From Planctomycetota bacterium (lineage in GTDB: Bacteria > Planctomycetota > UBA8108), in assembly GCA_016928605.1 (NCBI GenBank), contig JAFGKN010000251.1, positions 1 to 5,584 of the forward strand: a DNA stretch of 5,584 bases. The letters are read 5' to 3'. Under the pieces are notes generated by a model that was not told the origin of the DNA, ran no database searches, and was given only the letters and a program-made list of their open reading frames with translations. This document shows positions 5,249 through 5,584 of this stretch, piece by piece. Position 1 is the first letter of the stretch. Every line of letters begins with the position of its first letter. Both the position numbers and the translations under genes were made by a program.

Positions 5249-5584
5249 ATGAAAGGAACCGGATTGGTTGGATGCTTGGCGGCGCTGCTGGCCGTCGGGA
5301 CGCTGAGTGCGCAGACCTTCGATTTGGGCCTCAGCGGCGGGCTTCCGTGTGGGGGCGCGATCGAGAAGGTCTCGCCGGGCGGCGGCGCGGTCCTCCAGAG
5401 CGCGGTGGAGGTCGACTGCACGCTCACGTCCTATGACATCGTCGGCGAGAAGGGCGCGCAGGGGTGGTCCATCAGCCTGGCTGCGGAGAACCTGGAGATC
5501 ACCGCCATCACCACGGCCGGGACCGTGGCCGCGCCCGCGCCGGACGGACTCTGGGTGGGTGGTTTCAACAAGACCGAGACGACG
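5249..5584 (+). CDS. Secreted protein with cohesin-like beta-sandwich signature, N-terminal 112 residues (cut by right edge)
   Basis: The frame is open from ATG 5249 to the window end, giving 112 residues. Residues 1-21 are a Sec signal peptide: Lys at 2, a hydrophobic core LAALLAVGTL (10-19), and likely cleavage after LSA (19-21). The mature part is Gly/Ala/Thr-rich and beta-strand-like, with no charged helices. The segment GEKGAQGWSISLAAE (66-80), then a strand pair and GLWVGGFNKTE (100-110), recalls the 'GaqGWs.gv...' start of cohesin-like or extracellular-matrix-type domains that recur in secreted proteins of Planctomycetota and related phyla. This is pattern memory, not a search. Cys34 and Cys57 could form a disulfide after export. 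It is likely exported or a cell-surface protein of unknown role. It is divergent from the propeller gene, with its own promoter and a long leader. LVGC at residues 6-9 is too early to be a real lipobox. Confidence 0.8.
   Translation, partial: MKGTGLVGCLAALLAVGTLSAQTFDLGLSGGLPCGGAIEKVSPGGGAVLQSAVEVDCTLTSYDIVGEKGAQGWSISLAAENLEITAITTAGTVAAPAPDGLWVGGFNKTETT

Noticed and set aside
5264..5275. Lipobox-like LVGC at residues 6-9 of the secreted protein
   Set aside because: The cysteine is too close to the N-terminus and precedes the hydrophobic core, so signal peptidase II processing is not expected; LSA cleavage at 21 fits better.

Overview
This is a GC-rich window, visibly around two thirds G+C or more. 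It holds four protein genes, two of them cut by the window edges, and two long non-coding intergenic regions. Everything on the long middle gene points to a planctomycete or close relative (Planctomycetota/PVC group). Its family combines a degenerate methyltransferase-like N-terminus with a PQQ-type beta-propeller and recurs in that phylum. This assignment is from remembered family features, not from a search.

Layout, left to right. (1) Positions 1-191, minus strand: the first 63 residues of a sulfotransferase, cut by the left edge. (2) Positions 192-502: a divergent intergenic region without a convincing gene. (3) Positions 503-1135, plus strand: a small predicted lipoprotein (210 aa, helical, unknown function). 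(4) Positions 1136-1309: a short convergent gap with two inverted repeats, possible weak terminators. (5) Positions 1310-4555, minus strand: a 1081-residue membrane-anchored or exported protein with a methyltransferase-like domain followed by about twelve propeller blade motifs and a conserved-looking His/Cys cluster. (6) Positions 4571-5248: a second divergent intergenic region. It has one candidate promoter on each strand and, on the plus strand, an apparently structured leader of about 200 nt. (7) Positions 5249-5584, plus strand: the first 112 residues of a secreted protein with a cohesin-like beta-sandwich signature, cut by the right edge.

No operon is visible, since every neighbouring pair is divergent or convergent, so each gene probably has its own promoter. 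Three of the four proteins carry export or anchor signals, so the window looks like part of the cell-envelope and secretome inventory. I see no tRNA, rRNA, CRISPR array, insertion sequence, integrase or phage gene. I found no clear new biological system. The observations most worth checking are the structured leader before the 5249 gene, the methyltransferase-like domain behind an export signal, and the HHHxC / CxC cluster in the propeller protein.
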